38,928 nt of DNA from Solimonas sp964507195 (GTDB lineage Bacteria; Pseudomonadota; Gammaproteobacteria; Nevskiales; Nevskiaceae), in assembly GCA_964507195.1 (NCBI GenBank), contig CAZDPA010000018.1, positions 1 to 38,928 on the forward strand. The letters are read 5' to 3'. The notes beneath the pieces are model-generated. The model was given only the letters and a program-made list of their open reading frames with translations. It ran no database searches and was not told the DNA's origin. Below, piece after piece: positions 16,689 to 24,882 of this stretch (its first letter is position 1; each line of letters opens with the position of its first letter). The translations under genes and the position numbers were made by a program.

Positions 16689-17933
16689 GTGGACATTTTT
16701 ACGAAGATCAAAAGCCGCTCTGCGTTGGCGTGGCTCGCTGCCGCCCTGCTCTACCCGCTCGCGGCACCTGCGATGACGCTGGCCGAAGCCGAGCAGACCG
16801 CCCTGCAGCAGCAACCGCAGCTCGACGGCCTGCAAGCGCGCATCCGTGCCGCGCAATCGCGCGCGATCAGCGCGGCACAACTGCCCGACCCGATGCTCAC
16901 CGCGGGCGTCAGCAATCTGCCGCTGGATGGCGAGGAACGCTTCAGTCTCTCGCAGGATTTCATGACGATGACCAGCGTCGGTCTCGCACAGGAGTTTCCG
17001 CGTGCCGAGAAGCGCCAGCTGCGCAGCAAGGCCGAATCTCTGGGGGCCGAAGAACTGCAGATGCAGATCGGCGTACTGCAGCGGACGATCCGTCGCGACA
17101 CCGCGCTGGCGTGGCTGAGCCTGTGGTCCGCTGAGCAGGCGATGTACCTGCTCGACGCACAGATCGCCGAGGCCGGTCGCGAGCATGACGCTGCCACCAT
17201 CGGATTTCGCAGCAGCCGTGCGACGCAGGCCGACGTACTCGCCGCAAGCGTCGCGGTTGAACTGCTGCAGGACCGTCGCGATCAGCGCGCGCAGGATGCC
17301 GCCGTTGCGCGCGAACAACTCGCGCGCTGGATCGGCACTGCGCCGACTGAAGCCTTGCCGGTCACGCCGCCTGAGCTGCCGGCGCCCGACGGACTGCCGC
17401 AATTGCTGGCGGCACTCAAGGATCATCCGGAGTTGAAAGTTGCCCTGGTCGATATCGCCGCGCGCGAAAACCAAGTCGCTCTCGCGCGTGCCGACTACAA
17501 GGCAGACTGGCGCGTGGAACTGATGTATGCGAATCGAACGGACTTCTCCGACATGGCGAGTTTGCAGGTCGGTATCGATCTGCCGCTGTTCTCCGGCAAT
17601 CGCCAGGCACCGCAGCTCTCGTCCGCGAGTGACGAACTCGCCGCAGCCCACGCGACGCACCTGGACCATCACCGCATGCTCAGCGCCGACACGGCGGCAG
17701 CCTGGCGCGCGTGGTCGCAGTCGCAAGCTCGCCTGACGCGCTACGACGAGGCGATCCTGCCTGCCGCGAACGCGCGCGCAGAGGCGGCACTCGCTGCCTA
17801 CAAGGCCGGCCAGGCCGGACTTGCAGGCGTCCTTGATGCACGCCGCGCGGTTCTGGACATCCGCCAGATGCGGCTTGAACTGCTCACCGACTCCCTGCGC
17901 CAGCTGATTGCGCTGCGCTATCTGAGCGTCTGA
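16689..17933 (+). CDS. cusC: CusC-like outer-membrane efflux channel (TolC family)
   Basis: This is a 414-residue protein started at the GTG at 16689, which has GGAG seven bases upstream; a competing ATG at 16682 is in another frame. A signal peptide (SALAWLAAALLYPLAAPAMT) precedes two outer-membrane-efflux repeats of long amphipathic helices (about 30-210 and 225-410), with QARIRAAQSRAISAAQLPDP and YKAGQAGLAGVLDARRAVLD as typical helix-start segments. TolC-family proteins form the trimeric outlet of tripartite pumps. It is the first of three coupled genes cusC-cusB-cusA. It lacks the lipobox that E. coli CusC carries. Confidence 0.88.
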   Translation: MDIFTKIKSRSALAWLAAALLYPLAAPAMTLAEAEQTALQQQPQLDGLQARIRAAQSRAISAAQLPDPMLTAGVSNLPLDGEERFSLSQDFMTMTSVGLAQEFPRAEKRQLRSKAESLGAEELQMQIGVLQRTIRRDTALAWLSLWSAEQAMYLLDAQIAEAGREHDAATIGFRSSRATQADVLAASVAVELLQDRRDQRAQDAAVAREQLARWIGTAPTEALPVTPPELPAPDGLPQLLAALKDHPELKVALVDIAARENQVALARADYKADWRVELMYANRTDFSDMASLQVGIDLPLFSGNRQAPQLSSASDELAAAHATHLDHHRMLSADTAAAWRAWSQSQARLTRYDEAILPAANARAEAALAAYKAGQAGLAGVLDARRAVLDIRQMRLELLTDSLRQLIALRYLSV

Positions 17934-17945
17934 AGGAACCCGCAC

Positions 17946-19178
17946 ATGAACAACACACAGAAAATCATCGGCGGCGTCCTCATCGCCTCCTCTTTCGCCG
18001 CCGGCGGCTGGTGGCTCGCGCAGCACCAGGCCGGACAACCGGAGCCCGACGGTCATCGGCTGGTCAGCAAGACGGACGAGTCCGGCAAGGTCTACTACAC
18101 CTGCTCCATGCACCCGCAGGTGCATCTGTACCATCCCGGCAACTGCCCGATCTGCGGCATGGCGCTGATCAGGAAGGTGGATGCGCCACAAGGCGGGCAT
18201 GCAGCGGGCAGCGGCATTGTGTCCATCGATCCACGCATGGCGCAGAACCTCGGCATGCGCACCGCCGAAGTGCGCGCCGGTTCAGGCGCACGGATGCTGG
18301 CCGCAGTCGGTTCGGTGCAGATCAACGAGCGCAAGATCGTCACGATCCAGTCACGCACTGCAGGGTGGATCGACAGCCTCGCCGTGAATGCGGTCGGTGA
18401 CGTGGTTGAGCAAGGCCAGACCCTTGCGACGCTGTACTCTCCCGAGTTGTACGCCGCGCAACAGGAACTGGCGCTCGCACGCAGCAGCGGTGATGCCGCC
18501 CTGAGTGCAGCGGCGCAGCAGCGCCTGAAACTGCTCGGTGGCAGCGACGGCAACAGCCCGGCATCGGCGATCACCGCACCGATCTCCGGCGTCGTCACCA
18601 GTCTCGACGCGCGCAGCGGCGCACAGCTCAGTCCCGGCAGCACATTGATGACGCTCGCCGATCTGGGCAGCGTCTGGATACAGATCGAAGTGCCGGAAGC
18701 ACAGGCCGGCAGCATCCGCGTCGGCGCAGCCGCCGAGGCACGTCTGAGTTCGCAGCCGAATCGCACCTTCAAGGGCACGGTCGACTACCTGTATCCGACG
18801 CTCGACACCCGGACCCGCACGCTGCGCGCGCGGCTGGTGTTCGACAATCCGGATAGCCTGCTCAAACCCGGCATGTACGCGCGTGTTGCGATTGCGGCGG
18901 GTGATGCCGACTCGACACTGCGGGTGCCGGGCGAAGCGGTGATCCGTACCGGCACGCGCACCGTCGTGATCGTCGCCGAAGGTGAAGGCCGCTATCGGCC
19001 GGTCGAAGTTGAAGCCGGTGCCGATCACAGCGATCAGACGGCGATCCTGTCCGGCCTGACAGCGGGTCAGCGCGTCGTCGTCTCCGGCCAGTTCCTGATT
19101 GATTCGGAAGCGAGCCTGCAGGGCAGCTATCAGCGCATGGCCCCGTCTCAGGGTCACACGCAGGGCCACGCGCCATGA
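17946..19178 (+). CDS. cusB: CusB-like membrane fusion protein with N-terminal heavy-metal-binding domain
   Basis: This is a 410-residue periplasmic adaptor. One membrane segment (about 7-25) is followed by a heavy-metal-binding domain, YYTCSMHPQVHLYHPGNCPI then CGM (C53, M55, H56, C67, C70). The barrel-sandwich and lipoyl-like parts follow (VTIQSRTAGWIDSLAVNAVG, ITAPISGVVTSLDARSGAQL), then a beta-barrel (KGTVDYLYPTLDTRTRTLRA) and a membrane-proximal domain (QFLIDSEASL). CusB binds Cu(I)/Ag(I) with methionines and hands it to CusA. AAGGA precedes the ATG, and the stop overlaps the start of cusA by 4 bases. The extra CxMHP domain is known from many CusB homologues outside E. coli. Confidence 0.93.
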   Translation: MNNTQKIIGGVLIASSFAAGGWWLAQHQAGQPEPDGHRLVSKTDESGKVYYTCSMHPQVHLYHPGNCPICGMALIRKVDAPQGGHAAGSGIVSIDPRMAQNLGMRTAEVRAGSGARMLAAVGSVQINERKIVTIQSRTAGWIDSLAVNAVGDVVEQGQTLATLYSPELYAAQQELALARSSGDAALSAAAQQRLKLLGGSDGNSPASAITAPISGVVTSLDARSGAQLSPGSTLMTLADLGSVWIQIEVPEAQAGSIRVGAAAEARLSSQPNRTFKGTVDYLYPTLDTRTRTLRARLVFDNPDSLLKPGMYARVAIAAGDADSTLRVPGEAVIRTGTRTVVIVAEGEGRYRPVEVEAGADHSDQTAILSGLTAGQRVVVSGQFLIDSEASLQGSYQRMAPSQGHTQGHAP

Positions 19179-22100
19179 TCGCACGCCTGATTCACTGGTC
19201 GGTCCACAACCGCCTGCTGGTCCTGCTCGCGGCATCGATCCTCGCGGTCGCCGGTATCGTCGCGATGCGCCAGACCCCGCTCGATGCGATTCCGGATCTG
19301 TCGGATACGCAGGTGATCGTGCGCACGACGTTTCCCGGCCAGGCGCCACAGGTCGTCGAAGACCAGGTGACCTATCCGCTGACGACGACGCTGCTGTCGG
19401 TGCCGTTTGCCAAGACCGTGCGCGGCTACTCGATGTACGGCGAAAGCTACGTCTATGTGCTGTTCGAGGACAACGTCGACCTCTACTGGGCGCGCTCCCG
19501 CGTGCTCGAGTACCTGAGTCAGGCGCAGAGCCGGATGCCGGCAACCGCGCGTGCCGAGCTCGGCCCGGATGCGACCGGCGTCGGCTGGATCTACGAGTAC
19601 GCACTGACCGATCGCAGCGGCGCGCACGACATTTCTCAGCTGCGCGCGATCCAGGACTGGTTCCTGAAGTTCGAGCTCAAGACGGTCCATGGCGTCGCCG
19701 AAGTCGCGACGCTCGGCGGCTTCACGCAGCAGTTCCAGATCGTCGTCGATCCGGATCGCCTGCGTGCGTTCGGTCTGACGCTGGATACCGTGATCGGCGC
19801 CGTGCAATCCGCCAACAGCGAGATCGGCGGATCGGTCGTCGAGATGGCGGAAGCCGAGTACATGGTGCGTGCGCGTGGATATCTGCAGAGCCTCGACGAC
19901 TATCGCGCCATTGCCGTTGGACTCGGAGAGAACGGTACGCCGGTCCTGCTGCGTGACATCGCGAACGTGCAGCGCGGCCCTGAAGCGCGGCGCGGAATCG
20001 CCGAGCTCGACGGTGAAGGTGAAGTCGTCGGCGGCATCATCGTGATGCGCAGCGGCCAGGACGCGCAGGCGACGATAGCCGCCGTGAAAGCCAAGCTGGA
20101 AGCACTCAAGGCCGGCCTGCCGGCCGGTGTCGAGATCGTCGAGACCTACGACCGCTCGCAGATCATCGAACGCGCGGTCGACAACCTATCGCACAAGCTG
20201 CTCGAGGAGCTCCTCGTCGTCGGTCTGGTCTGCATGCTGTTCCTGTGGCACCTGCGCTCGGCGATGGTTGCGATCATCACGCTGCCGATCGGCATCCTCG
20301 CCGCATTTGTCGTGATGCGCTGGCAGGGCATCAACGCCAACATCATGTCGCTCGGCGGCATCGCGATCGCGATCGGCGCGATGGTCGATGCGGCAGTCGT
20401 GATGATCGAGAACGCGCACAAGCGCCTGGAGCAGGACAACCCGCTGGGCAAGTCGCGCGAGCAGCGAATCGCCGAGTCCGCGGCCGAAGTCGGCCCCGCA
20501 CTGTTCTTCTCGCTGCTGATCATCACGCTGTCGTTCATCCCGGTGTTCGCGCTGCAGGCGCAGGAAGGCCGGCTGTTCGCGCCGCTGGCCTATACCAAGA
20601 CCTATGCGATGGCCGCAGCGGCCGGTCTGTCGGTGAGCCTGATTCCGGTGCTGATGGTGATGTTCATCCGCGGCCATATCGGCAAGGAAACCGACAACCC
20701 GCTGAACCGCACGCTGATAGCGCTGTACCGTCCGCTGATCCAGCGCGTGCTCGACTACCCACGTGGCACGCTCGCCATCGCGGCGCTGCTGATGCTGGTT
20801 TCGATCTGGCCGGCAACACGGCTTGGCAGCGAGTTCATGCCGGCTATGGATGAAGGTGATCTGCTCTACATGCCGACTGCCCTGCCCGGCCTCGCGGTCG
20901 GCAAGGCCGCCGAGATCCTGCAGCAGACCGATCGCATCCTCAAGACCTTTCCCGAGGTGAAACGCGTGTTCGGCAAGGCGGGCCGCGCAGAGACGGCCAC
21001 CGATCCGGCGCCGCTGGAAATGATCGAGACCACGATCATGCTCAAGCCCAGGGAGCAGTGGCGCGACGGCATGACGACGGAAAGACTGATCGAGGAAATG
21101 GACGCCGCACTGAAGATTCCCGGCATGGGCAATGTCTGGGTGCAGCCGATCCGCAACCGCATCGACATGCTCGCAACCGGCATCAAGTCACCGGTCGGCA
21201 TCAAGATCGCCGGGCCGGATCTGCAGGCGATCGACCGCATCGGCACGCAGGTCGTCGCCGCGGTGAATACCGTGCCCGGCACGGCCTCGGCTTTCTCGGA
21301 GCGCGTGTCCGGTGGCCGCTACATCGACATCCGCCCGGACCGCATTGCCGCTGCGCGCTACGGCATGAGCATTGCCGATATCCAGCGCATCGTCAGCGTT
21401 GCGATCGGCGGCGAGAACATCGGCGAGGCCATCGATGGACTCAAGCGTTTTCCGATCAACCTGCGCTATCCGCGCGAACTGCGTGACTCGCTACAGGACC
21501 TGCGCGCACTGCCGATCGTGACGATGCGCGGACAGACCATCACGCTCGGCAGCGTTGCGACGATCGAAGTTGCGGACGGCCCGCCGATGATCAAGTCGGA
21601 GAACGCGCGGCCGAATGGCTGGATCTATGTCGACATCCGCAATCGCGACCTCGGCAGCTATGTCACCGAGGCGCAGCGCGCCGTCGTCGAGCAGGTGCAG
21701 CTGCCGCCGGGATACTCGATCGCCTGGTCCGGGCAGTTCGAGTACCTGCAGCGTGCGAGCGAGCGCCTGCGGGTCGTCGTGCCGCTGACGCTGGCGATCA
21801 TCTTCGTGCTGCTGTTCGTGATCTTCGACAGCGTCGCCAGTGCAGCGCTGATCATGGCGAGCCTGCCGTTCGCGCTGATCGGCGGCCTGTGGCTGATCTA
21901 CGGCCTCGGCCATCATCTGTCGGTCGCCTCCGGCGTCGGCTTCATCGCGCTGGCCGGCGTCGCCGCCGAGTTCGGCGTGATCATGCTGCTGTACCTGAAC
22001 ACCGCAATCCGCGAACGCGAGCAACGCGGCCAGTTGCGCAGCCTCGATGATCTGCGCGCTGCACTGATCGAAGGCGCGGTGCTGCGCGTGCGGCCGAAGG

Positions 22101-22318
22101 CGATGACCGTCGCCGTGATCATCGCCGGCCTGCTGCCCCTGCTGATCGGCAGCGGCACCGGCAGCGAGGTGATGCAGCGCATCGCCGCGCCGATGGTCGG
22201 CGGCATGATCACCGCGCCGCTGCTGTCGATGCTGGTGCTGCCGGCCGCGGTGCTGCTGATGCGTGGCAGAAAGCTGGCGCCGGCTTGCTCAGCAGGCGGT
22301 CAGTCTGGCGACACATGA
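19175..22318 (+). CDS. cusA: CusA-like heavy-metal RND efflux transporter
   Basis: This is a 1047-residue inner-membrane RND pump. TM1 opens with RLIHWSVHNRLLVLLAASI, followed by the RND signature TPLDAIPDLSDTQVIV. The TM4 proton-relay region is IAIAIGAMVDAAVVMIENAH. The periplasmic methionine pathway is suggested by EFMPAMDEGDLLYMPT and NRIDMLATGIKSPVGIK, both characteristic of the Cu/Ag (CusA/SilA) group. TM10-12 follow, with the last membrane helix APLLSMLVLPAAVLLMRGRK. It exports Cu(I)/Ag(I) with CusB and CusC. The final 18 or so codons after MRG (KLAPACSAGG...) differ from a second copy of the gene tail found at 26336-26471; the shared 111 bases are identical. Confidence 0.94.
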   Translation: MIARLIHWSVHNRLLVLLAASILAVAGIVAMRQTPLDAIPDLSDTQVIVRTTFPGQAPQVVEDQVTYPLTTTLLSVPFAKTVRGYSMYGESYVYVLFEDNVDLYWARSRVLEYLSQAQSRMPATARAELGPDATGVGWIYEYALTDRSGAHDISQLRAIQDWFLKFELKTVHGVAEVATLGGFTQQFQIVVDPDRLRAFGLTLDTVIGAVQSANSEIGGSVVEMAEAEYMVRARGYLQSLDDYRAIAVGLGENGTPVLLRDIANVQRGPEARRGIAELDGEGEVVGGIIVMRSGQDAQATIAAVKAKLEALKAGLPAGVEIVETYDRSQIIERAVDNLSHKLLEELLVVGLVCMLFLWHLRSAMVAIITLPIGILAAFVVMRWQGINANIMSLGGIAIAIGAMVDAAVVMIENAHKRLEQDNPLGKSREQRIAESAAEVGPALFFSLLIITLSFIPVFALQAQEGRLFAPLAYTKTYAMAAAAGLSVSLIPVLMVMFIRGHIGKETDNPLNRTLIALYRPLIQRVLDYPRGTLAIAALLMLVSIWPATRLGSEFMPAMDEGDLLYMPTALPGLAVGKAAEILQQTDRILKTFPEVKRVFGKAGRAETATDPAPLEMIETTIMLKPREQWRDGMTTERLIEEMDAALKIPGMGNVWVQPIRNRIDMLATGIKSPVGIKIAGPDLQAIDRIGTQVVAAVNTVPGTASAFSERVSGGRYIDIRPDRIAAARYGMSIADIQRIVSVAIGGENIGEAIDGLKRFPINLRYPRELRDSLQDLRALPIVTMRGQTITLGSVATIEVADGPPMIKSENARPNGWIYVDIRNRDLGSYVTEAQRAVVEQVQLPPGYSIAWSGQFEYLQRASERLRVVVPLTLAIIFVLLFVIFDSVASAALIMASLPFALIGGLWLIYGLGHHLSVASGVGFIALAGVAAEFGVIMLLYLNTAIREREQRGQLRSLDDLRAALIEGAVLRVRPKAMTVAVIIAGLLPLLIGSGTGSEVMQRIAAPMVGGMITAPLLSMLVLPAAVLLMRGRKLAPACSAGGQSGDT
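22156..22266 (+). repeat. 111-bp direct repeat, copy 1 (inside the cusA 3' end)
   Basis: This stretch is base-for-base identical to 26336-26446 and in the same orientation. It encodes the last transmembrane helix of CusA. Identity stops sharply at both ends. Confidence 0.97.
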
Positions 22319-22428
22319 GCCGGCATGGGTTTGCTCCGACGGAGCGGCCCTCATCCCTGCTCCTCTCCGGCACGAGGCTGCGGAACGATTGGGGTAAGCT
22401 GAGGACGAACCTGCGCTGAACCGAAACC

Positions 22429-24171
22429 ATGAAACGCTGGAGCCTGGTTGGTGTGCTCGCGTTCCTCCTGGTAGCGCCGGCCACAGTGGCCGCGCCGTCG
22501 GAGGACCTGAAGATCTCGATGCTAGAGGACAGCAGCGGGCACTGGCACATCGACGACGTGGCCTCGCCGGCAATGGCCGCACGGTTCGTTCCGGTTGCAG
22601 GCACGACGGTCAATTTCGGCTTCACCCGCTCGGCCTGGTGGCTGCGACTGGACATCGACGCGCCGTCGCAGCACGACCGTGTGCTGGAATTGCGATACAC
22701 GCAGAACGACCAGCTTGATCTCTATCTGCGCACCCAAGACGCCTGGGAACACCTCACCTTGGGCGATTCGCAGTTGCGCAGCGTCGGCACCCTCACGCAC
22801 ACCACGCCTGCGGTCCTGCTGACGCCGGACCAGCAGGGTCCGCTGTTCCTTCGTGTCGTCTCGGAAGGCTCGGTGCTCGTCCCTCTGAAGCTTGAAAGCC
22901 TGCTGTCCTTCACCCAACAATCGGGCCGCGAGCAGTTCGGCTACGGGCTGTACTACGCCGTCCTGCTCGCCATGGCGGTCTACAACCTTTTCCTCTACGC
23001 CGCGATCACCGAGCGGGCCTACCTGTACTACGCGATCTATCTGGCAGGGCTGCTGCTGTTCCAGGGCGCGTTCTTCGGTCACGCCGCGCAGTGGCTGTGG
23101 CCGCAATCACAATCCTGGGGACACTACGCGCTGCTCACCGGCATCGCCATCACGATCGCGGGCGGCTCCCGTTTTGTCTCGAACCTCGCGCAAACCTCCC
23201 GGTTCACGCCGGCCTGGCACCGCGCGCTGCTGGCCGTCACCGTGGCCGCCTTCGCAATCCCGCCGTTGATGCTGATCCACTACCGCAGCGCTGCCATCTT
23301 TGCGACCGCGCTCGGTGCGATCACGATGCTGGTGCTTTCGGCGTCGATCGTGCTGAGCTATCTGCGCGGTTGCCGGCAGGCCCGGTACCTGGTGCTCGGC
23401 ATCCTGTCGTTTCTGCCCGGCGTCACGACCTTCGTGCTTCGCACGGCCGGCGTCGTGCCGTCGTACTGGTTCACCGAGCACGCCCTGCAGATCGGCACGG
23501 CCATCGAAACCATGCTGCTGTCCATCGCACTGGCGGATCGCATCAATATCCTGAGCGCGGAGAAGGCCGCAGCCCAACGCGCCACCACCGTTGCGCACGA
23601 TGAGGAGCGTCGCCGGATCGCCCAGGATCTCCATGATGGGCTCGGGCAGAACCTGCTGCTGCTGAGCAACCGCCTGCGGCGACTGCCGGTGTCCGTCCCT
23701 GGCGTTGAAACGCTGCGGGAGATCGCTGACGACAGCATGGCGGAACTGCGCACGGCGGCGCGCAACCTGTACCCCCACCAACTTGACCGGCTCGGTCTCG
23801 GCGCGGCACTTGAGTCGATGATGGCCCAAACCCTCGGCCGCGCGGGCATCCGCCACGTGAGCGACATCACTGACATGCCCCTGCCCCGCGCGCTTGCCCT
23901 GCAGCTCTACCGGATTGCGCAGGAAGCAATCTCAAACATCGCCCGGCACTCGCAGGCCACTGAAGCCCGGCTGCAGCTGGTTCACCGCGGGCACCGGATC
24001 GAGCTGGAAATCCGCGACGACGGACGCGGCCTGCCGACCCCGCTTGATCACGGCCTTGGACTGCCCGGCATGCTCAGCCGCGCGGAAAACCTAGGGGGCA
24101 ACCTCTCGATCGGCACGATCGCCAACGGCGGAACACGGGTATTGCTGAGCGCGCCACTTGATCATGCCTGA
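22429..24171 (+). CDS. 7TM-DISM sensor histidine kinase (HisKA_3/NarX-type core)
   Basis: This is a 580-residue protein. A signal peptide (about 1-22) leads to a periplasmic 7TMR-DISM extracellular beta-sandwich (about 30-155, with FGFTRSAWWLRLDID). A block of seven transmembrane helices follows (about 170-375), then a short coiled segment and the kinase core. The phosphorylated His is H402 in RRRIAQDLHDGLGQNLLLL. The ATPase domain shows RIAQEAISNIARHSQATEAR (N-box) and EIRDDGRGLP...GLGLPGM (G-boxes). DISM sensors probably detect carbohydrate or envelope-type ligands; the signal here is unknown. The partner regulator overlaps its 3' end by 8 bases. There is nothing metal-specific in the sensor, so a link to the cus operon is not implied. 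Confidence 0.92.
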   Translation: MKRWSLVGVLAFLLVAPATVAAPSEDLKISMLEDSSGHWHIDDVASPAMAARFVPVAGTTVNFGFTRSAWWLRLDIDAPSQHDRVLELRYTQNDQLDLYLRTQDAWEHLTLGDSQLRSVGTLTHTTPAVLLTPDQQGPLFLRVVSEGSVLVPLKLESLLSFTQQSGREQFGYGLYYAVLLAMAVYNLFLYAAITERAYLYYAIYLAGLLLFQGAFFGHAAQWLWPQSQSWGHYALLTGIAITIAGGSRFVSNLAQTSRFTPAWHRALLAVTVAAFAIPPLMLIHYRSAAIFATALGAITMLVLSASIVLSYLRGCRQARYLVLGILSFLPGVTTFVLRTAGVVPSYWFTEHALQIGTAIETMLLSIALADRINILSAEKAAAQRATTVAHDEERRRIAQDLHDGLGQNLLLLSNRLRRLPVSVPGVETLREIADDSMAELRTAARNLYPHQLDRLGLGAALESMMAQTLGRAGIRHVSDITDMPLPRALALQLYRIAQEAISNIARHSQATEARLQLVHRGHRIELEIRDDGRGLPTPLDHGLGLPGMLSRAENLGGNLSIGTIANGGTRVLLSAPLDHA

Positions 24172-24796
24172 CACCGTACTGATCGCGGACGATCACCCGA
24201 TCTTCCGCCGAGGCCTGCGCGAGATCCTCACGCAGCACGATCGCTTCGAGGTCGTTGCCGAGGCCGACAACGGGCGCGAAGCCCTGCGTCTGATCCGGAC
24301 GCACCGGCCGGCGCTGGCGGTGGTCGATCTGGCGATGCCCGACGCGGACGGGTTCGACGTACTGGCGCAGGCGCTGCGCTGGGCCGATGCGCCGCGGTTC
24401 GCGATTCTGACGATGTATGACGATCGCGCCTACTTTGATCGTGCAATGCAGCTTGGCGCCCTGGGCTATCTGCTGAAGGAAAACGCCGAAGACGAGCTGG
24501 TTCGCTGCCTCGAGGCGCTGGCCGCCGGTGTGCGTTACATCGGCGCCGGATTGCACTGGCAACTGGACAGCGATGGCACGATCCGGTCCCAGCATCCCGT
24601 CACCATGCTGTCGCCCGCCGAACGCCGTGTGCTCAAGCTCGTTGCCGAGCACAAGTCCAGCCGCGAAATCGGCGATTTGTTGAACATCAGTCACCGCACC
24701 GTCGAGAACCACCGTGCGCACATCGCGCAGAAGCTCGGACTGCAAGGCGCGGGAGTTGTGCTCCGGTTCGCACTCGAACACCGCGACTTGCTCTGA
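24164..24796 (+). CDS. NarL/FixJ-type (LuxR) response regulator
   Basis: This is a 210-residue protein started at the ATG at 24164, overlapping the kinase stop (a TTG six bases earlier is also in frame). The receiver (about 1-120) has D9-D10, phosphoacceptor D55 in VVDLAMPDADG, Thr in ILTMYDD and Lys in GYLLKENAEDE, so it looks fully functional. The C-terminal LuxR helix-turn-helix (about 145-205) has LSPAERRVLKLVAEHKSSRE, then IGDLLNISHRTVENHRAHI. Cognate to the overlapping kinase. A symmetric site 11 bases downstream (24807-24824) is a likely operator. Confidence 0.93.
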   Translation: MPDTVLIADDHPIFRRGLREILTQHDRFEVVAEADNGREALRLIRTHRPALAVVDLAMPDADGFDVLAQALRWADAPRFAILTMYDDRAYFDRAMQLGALGYLLKENAEDELVRCLEALAAGVRYIGAGLHWQLDSDGTIRSQHPVTMLSPAERRVLKLVAEHKSSREIGDLLNISHRTVENHRAHIAQKLGLQGAGVVLRFALEHRDLL

Positions 24797-24806
24797 TCCG
24801 GCACAA

Positions 24807-24824
24807 ATGAGTAGGTCTACTCAT
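24807..24824. promoter_or_regulatory. Palindromic candidate operator for the NarL-type regulator
   Basis: The sequence atgagtaggtctactcat has 8-base perfect arms around a 2-base centre. LuxR/NarL-type regulators bind such short inverted repeats, and an AGTAG-N2-CTACT core recurs upstream of targets of related regulators (from memory). It sits 59 bases ahead of the lipoprotein start, in a gap with no T-run that would make it a terminator. Confidence 0.6.
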
Positions 24825-24882
24825 GGTTCAGCGGGCGGCGCAACACTAGCGTTGCTGCATCTTCATTTGCCAGGGGTTTTCC

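Noticed and set aside
22429..24796. The kinase-regulator pair as the copper sensor (CusRS) of the efflux operon
   Set aside because: The sensor is a 7TM-DISM type with a HisKA_3 core and a NarL-type partner, whereas CusRS are HisKA/OmpR types; the pair also lies in the segment bracketed by the direct repeat.
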